A DNA stretch of 7,847 nucleotides from Acidobacteriota bacterium (GTDB lineage: Bacteria; Acidobacteriota; Terriglobia; Terriglobales; Acidobacteriaceae), in NCBI GenBank assembly GCA_021799405.1, contig JAJZAL010000241.1:1-7847 (forward strand). Reading direction: 5' to 3'. Under the pieces are notes generated by a model. That model was not told the DNA's origin. It was given only the letters and a program-made list of their open reading frames with translations, and made no database searches. This document shows positions 7,062 to 7,847 of this stretch, piece after piece. The position numbers and the translations under genes are program-made. How positions within the stretch are numbered: the stretch's first letter is position 1; every line of letters begins with the position of its first letter.

Positions 7062-7466
7062 TTACGCCGCTAAGGGCAGGGCTTCAATTCGCACATGGTG
7101 ACAAGACCGGCTTCTGCCAGTAAGCAGACTGGCTGCGCTAACTTCTTTCTGAGTCTTCTTGTCACATATGCACTCACAAAGCCAGTACCGCTGCATGCCG
7201 CGATTAGGAGCTTGCTCCAGAACCTTCCAGCAGCCAAGCAACTGGCCAGTTAAATCAAATCCTCGGCTCCTGGCCTTCTCTGCACGGAGGCAACCGCAGC
7301 TCTTGCATTTGCCGCTCTTCAGGAATGCGCCCCTGACTGGAATCTTTGCTTCTGGGGTACACTCGCACTGGCAAATCCATACAACGCTGCGTCCTGCATC
7401 GGCGCCACGGTGTAGTACTGTAAGGCGGCCGAAACACTGGCCCGTCAAGTCAATCAATTTAGGCAT
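7062..7466 (-). CDS. Duplicated Cys-rich 'LTGQxFGRLTVL' protein of phage/mobile-element type
   Basis: The protein is 134 aa, with ATG at 7466 chosen because the family motif begins six residues later (DLTGQCFGRLTVL); a longer frame to 7652 is antisense to fic. The protein holds two copies of one unit. Copy 1 (residues 6-60) has CQCEC and KCKSCGC Cys clusters. Copy 2 (71-124) has DLTGQLLGCWKVL, CECIC, and SCHH in place of SCGC. Such units, usually single, occur in phage genes, often beside HNH or AP2-like proteins, and look like small zinc ribbons that bind DNA. The function is not established. A weak GGATGAG precedes the start, and the start codon sits almost on the fic junction, so its original promoter may have been lost. 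The HNH-like gene follows after 19 nt. Confidence 0.7.
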   Translation of the reverse strand: MPKLIDLTGQCFGRLTVLHRGADAGRSVVWICQCECTPEAKIPVRGAFLKSGKCKSCGCLRAEKARSRGFDLTGQLLGCWKVLEQAPNRGMQRYWLCECICDKKTQKEVSAASLLTGRSRSCHHVRIEALPLAA

Positions 7467-7472
7467 ATGTAA

Positions 7473-7847
7473 CTCATCCGCGAGATTCACGAGGTGCTCC
7501 TGGCGAAGGGGCGCGGCAGCCACGCACAGCCGGGGCAATTTAGAAAAAGCCAGAACTGGATCGGCGGCAGCCGGCCGGGTAACGCGGCGTACGTTCCACC
7601 TCCACCTGAATATGTCACAGACTGCATGGGCCAGTTGGAGACCTTCATCCATCAGGAGGGCTCATCGTTGCCCCTGCTGATCAAGGCCGGCCTCGTACAT
7701 GCACAGTTCGAATCGATCCATCCCTTCCTGGATGGCAATGGCAGAGTCGGCAGGCTACTCATCACCTTCATGCTTTGTGCCGAGGAAGTGCTGCGCGAGC
7801 CCGTTCTCTATCTCAGCCTCTTCTTCAAAAAGCATCGGCGTCTCTAC
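7473..7847 (+). pseudogene. Fic-domain protein, N-terminus missing, C-terminus beyond window
   Basis: The open frame reads LIREIHEVLLAKGRGSHAQP onward for 125 codons to the window edge. It contains QNWIGGSRPGNAAYVPPPP, then the full Fic motif HPFLDGNGRVGR (7719-7754), then EPVLYLSLFFKKHR. Fic proteins usually attach AMP to hydroxyl side chains, with the motif His as base. In this bacterial class homologues carry about 100-plus residues before LIREIH, including an inhibitory S/TxxxE(G/N) helix. Here a TAA sits in frame at 7470-7472, directly before the Leu, so all of that is gone. The first possible start is a GTG at 7494 with no convincing ribosome site. The sequence upstream belongs to a mobile-element gene on the other strand, so I read this as a gene cut by the element or by a later rearrangement. 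Whether any truncated product is made is unknown. Confidence 0.85.

Noticed and set aside
7466..7652. Longer N-terminus for the zinc-ribbon-like protein, starting at 7652
   Set aside because: The extra 62 residues are antisense to conserved Fic sequence, and the family motif begins just after the ATG at 7466.

Overview
The window looks like a piece of a GC-rich bacterial chromosome. It carries a periplasmic parvulin foldase, a secreted BON-domain protein with a Tyr/Gly-rich tail, an AhpD-like protein, and a tyrosine recombinase with an RRRRFQRGS-type N-terminus. This combination is reminiscent of Acidobacteriota (Terriglobia). That assignment is a judgement from gene style, not a database result.

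Layout. (1) Positions 1-1955, minus strand: a large membrane-anchored SurA/PpiD-type peptidyl-prolyl isomerase whose C-terminus runs off the left edge. (2) Positions 1956-2273: intergenic, with a promoter-like -10 box for the isomerase and a hairpin behind the next gene. (3) Positions 2274-3698, minus: an exported BON-domain protein containing twelve 15-bp tandem coding repeats (QGPYN), a glycine-zipper-like stretch and a Tyr-rich tail. (4) Positions 3699-3971: a divergent intergenic region with several inverted repeats. (5) Positions 3972-4439, plus: a carboxymuconolactone decarboxylase/AhpD-like protein with a CxxC motif and a near-ideal Shine-Dalgarno. (6) Positions 4440-4915: no supported gene, but some dyad structure. 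(7) Positions 4916-4992, plus: an initiator tRNA-fMet with encoded CCA.

From the 3' end of the tRNA to about 7470 the sequence looks like a small, decayed integrative element. It holds a tyrosine recombinase gene (minus) broken by an apparent 1-nt frameshift between its DNA-binding and catalytic halves. It also holds a two-gene minus-strand cassette: a duplicated Cys-rich 'LTGQxFGRLTVL' zinc-ribbon-like protein, then an HNH-like protein with a C-terminal helix-turn-helix-like module. A good terminator hairpin follows the cassette.

At about 7470 the element-type sequence stops abruptly against the inside of a Fic-domain gene (plus). That gene lacks its whole N-terminal part but keeps a perfect HPFxDGNGRxGR motif, and it runs off the right edge. 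No copy of the tRNA 3' end is visible at this junction, so the right boundary is not a simple attR.

The first three protein genes act mainly in the envelope or in stress handling and are ordinary chromosomal genes. The right third is accessory DNA. I found no convincing new defence or metabolic system. The most informative points are the fic junction, the frameshifted integrase, the duplicated zinc-ribbon/HNH-like pair and the unusual 1:72 base pair of the initiator tRNA.
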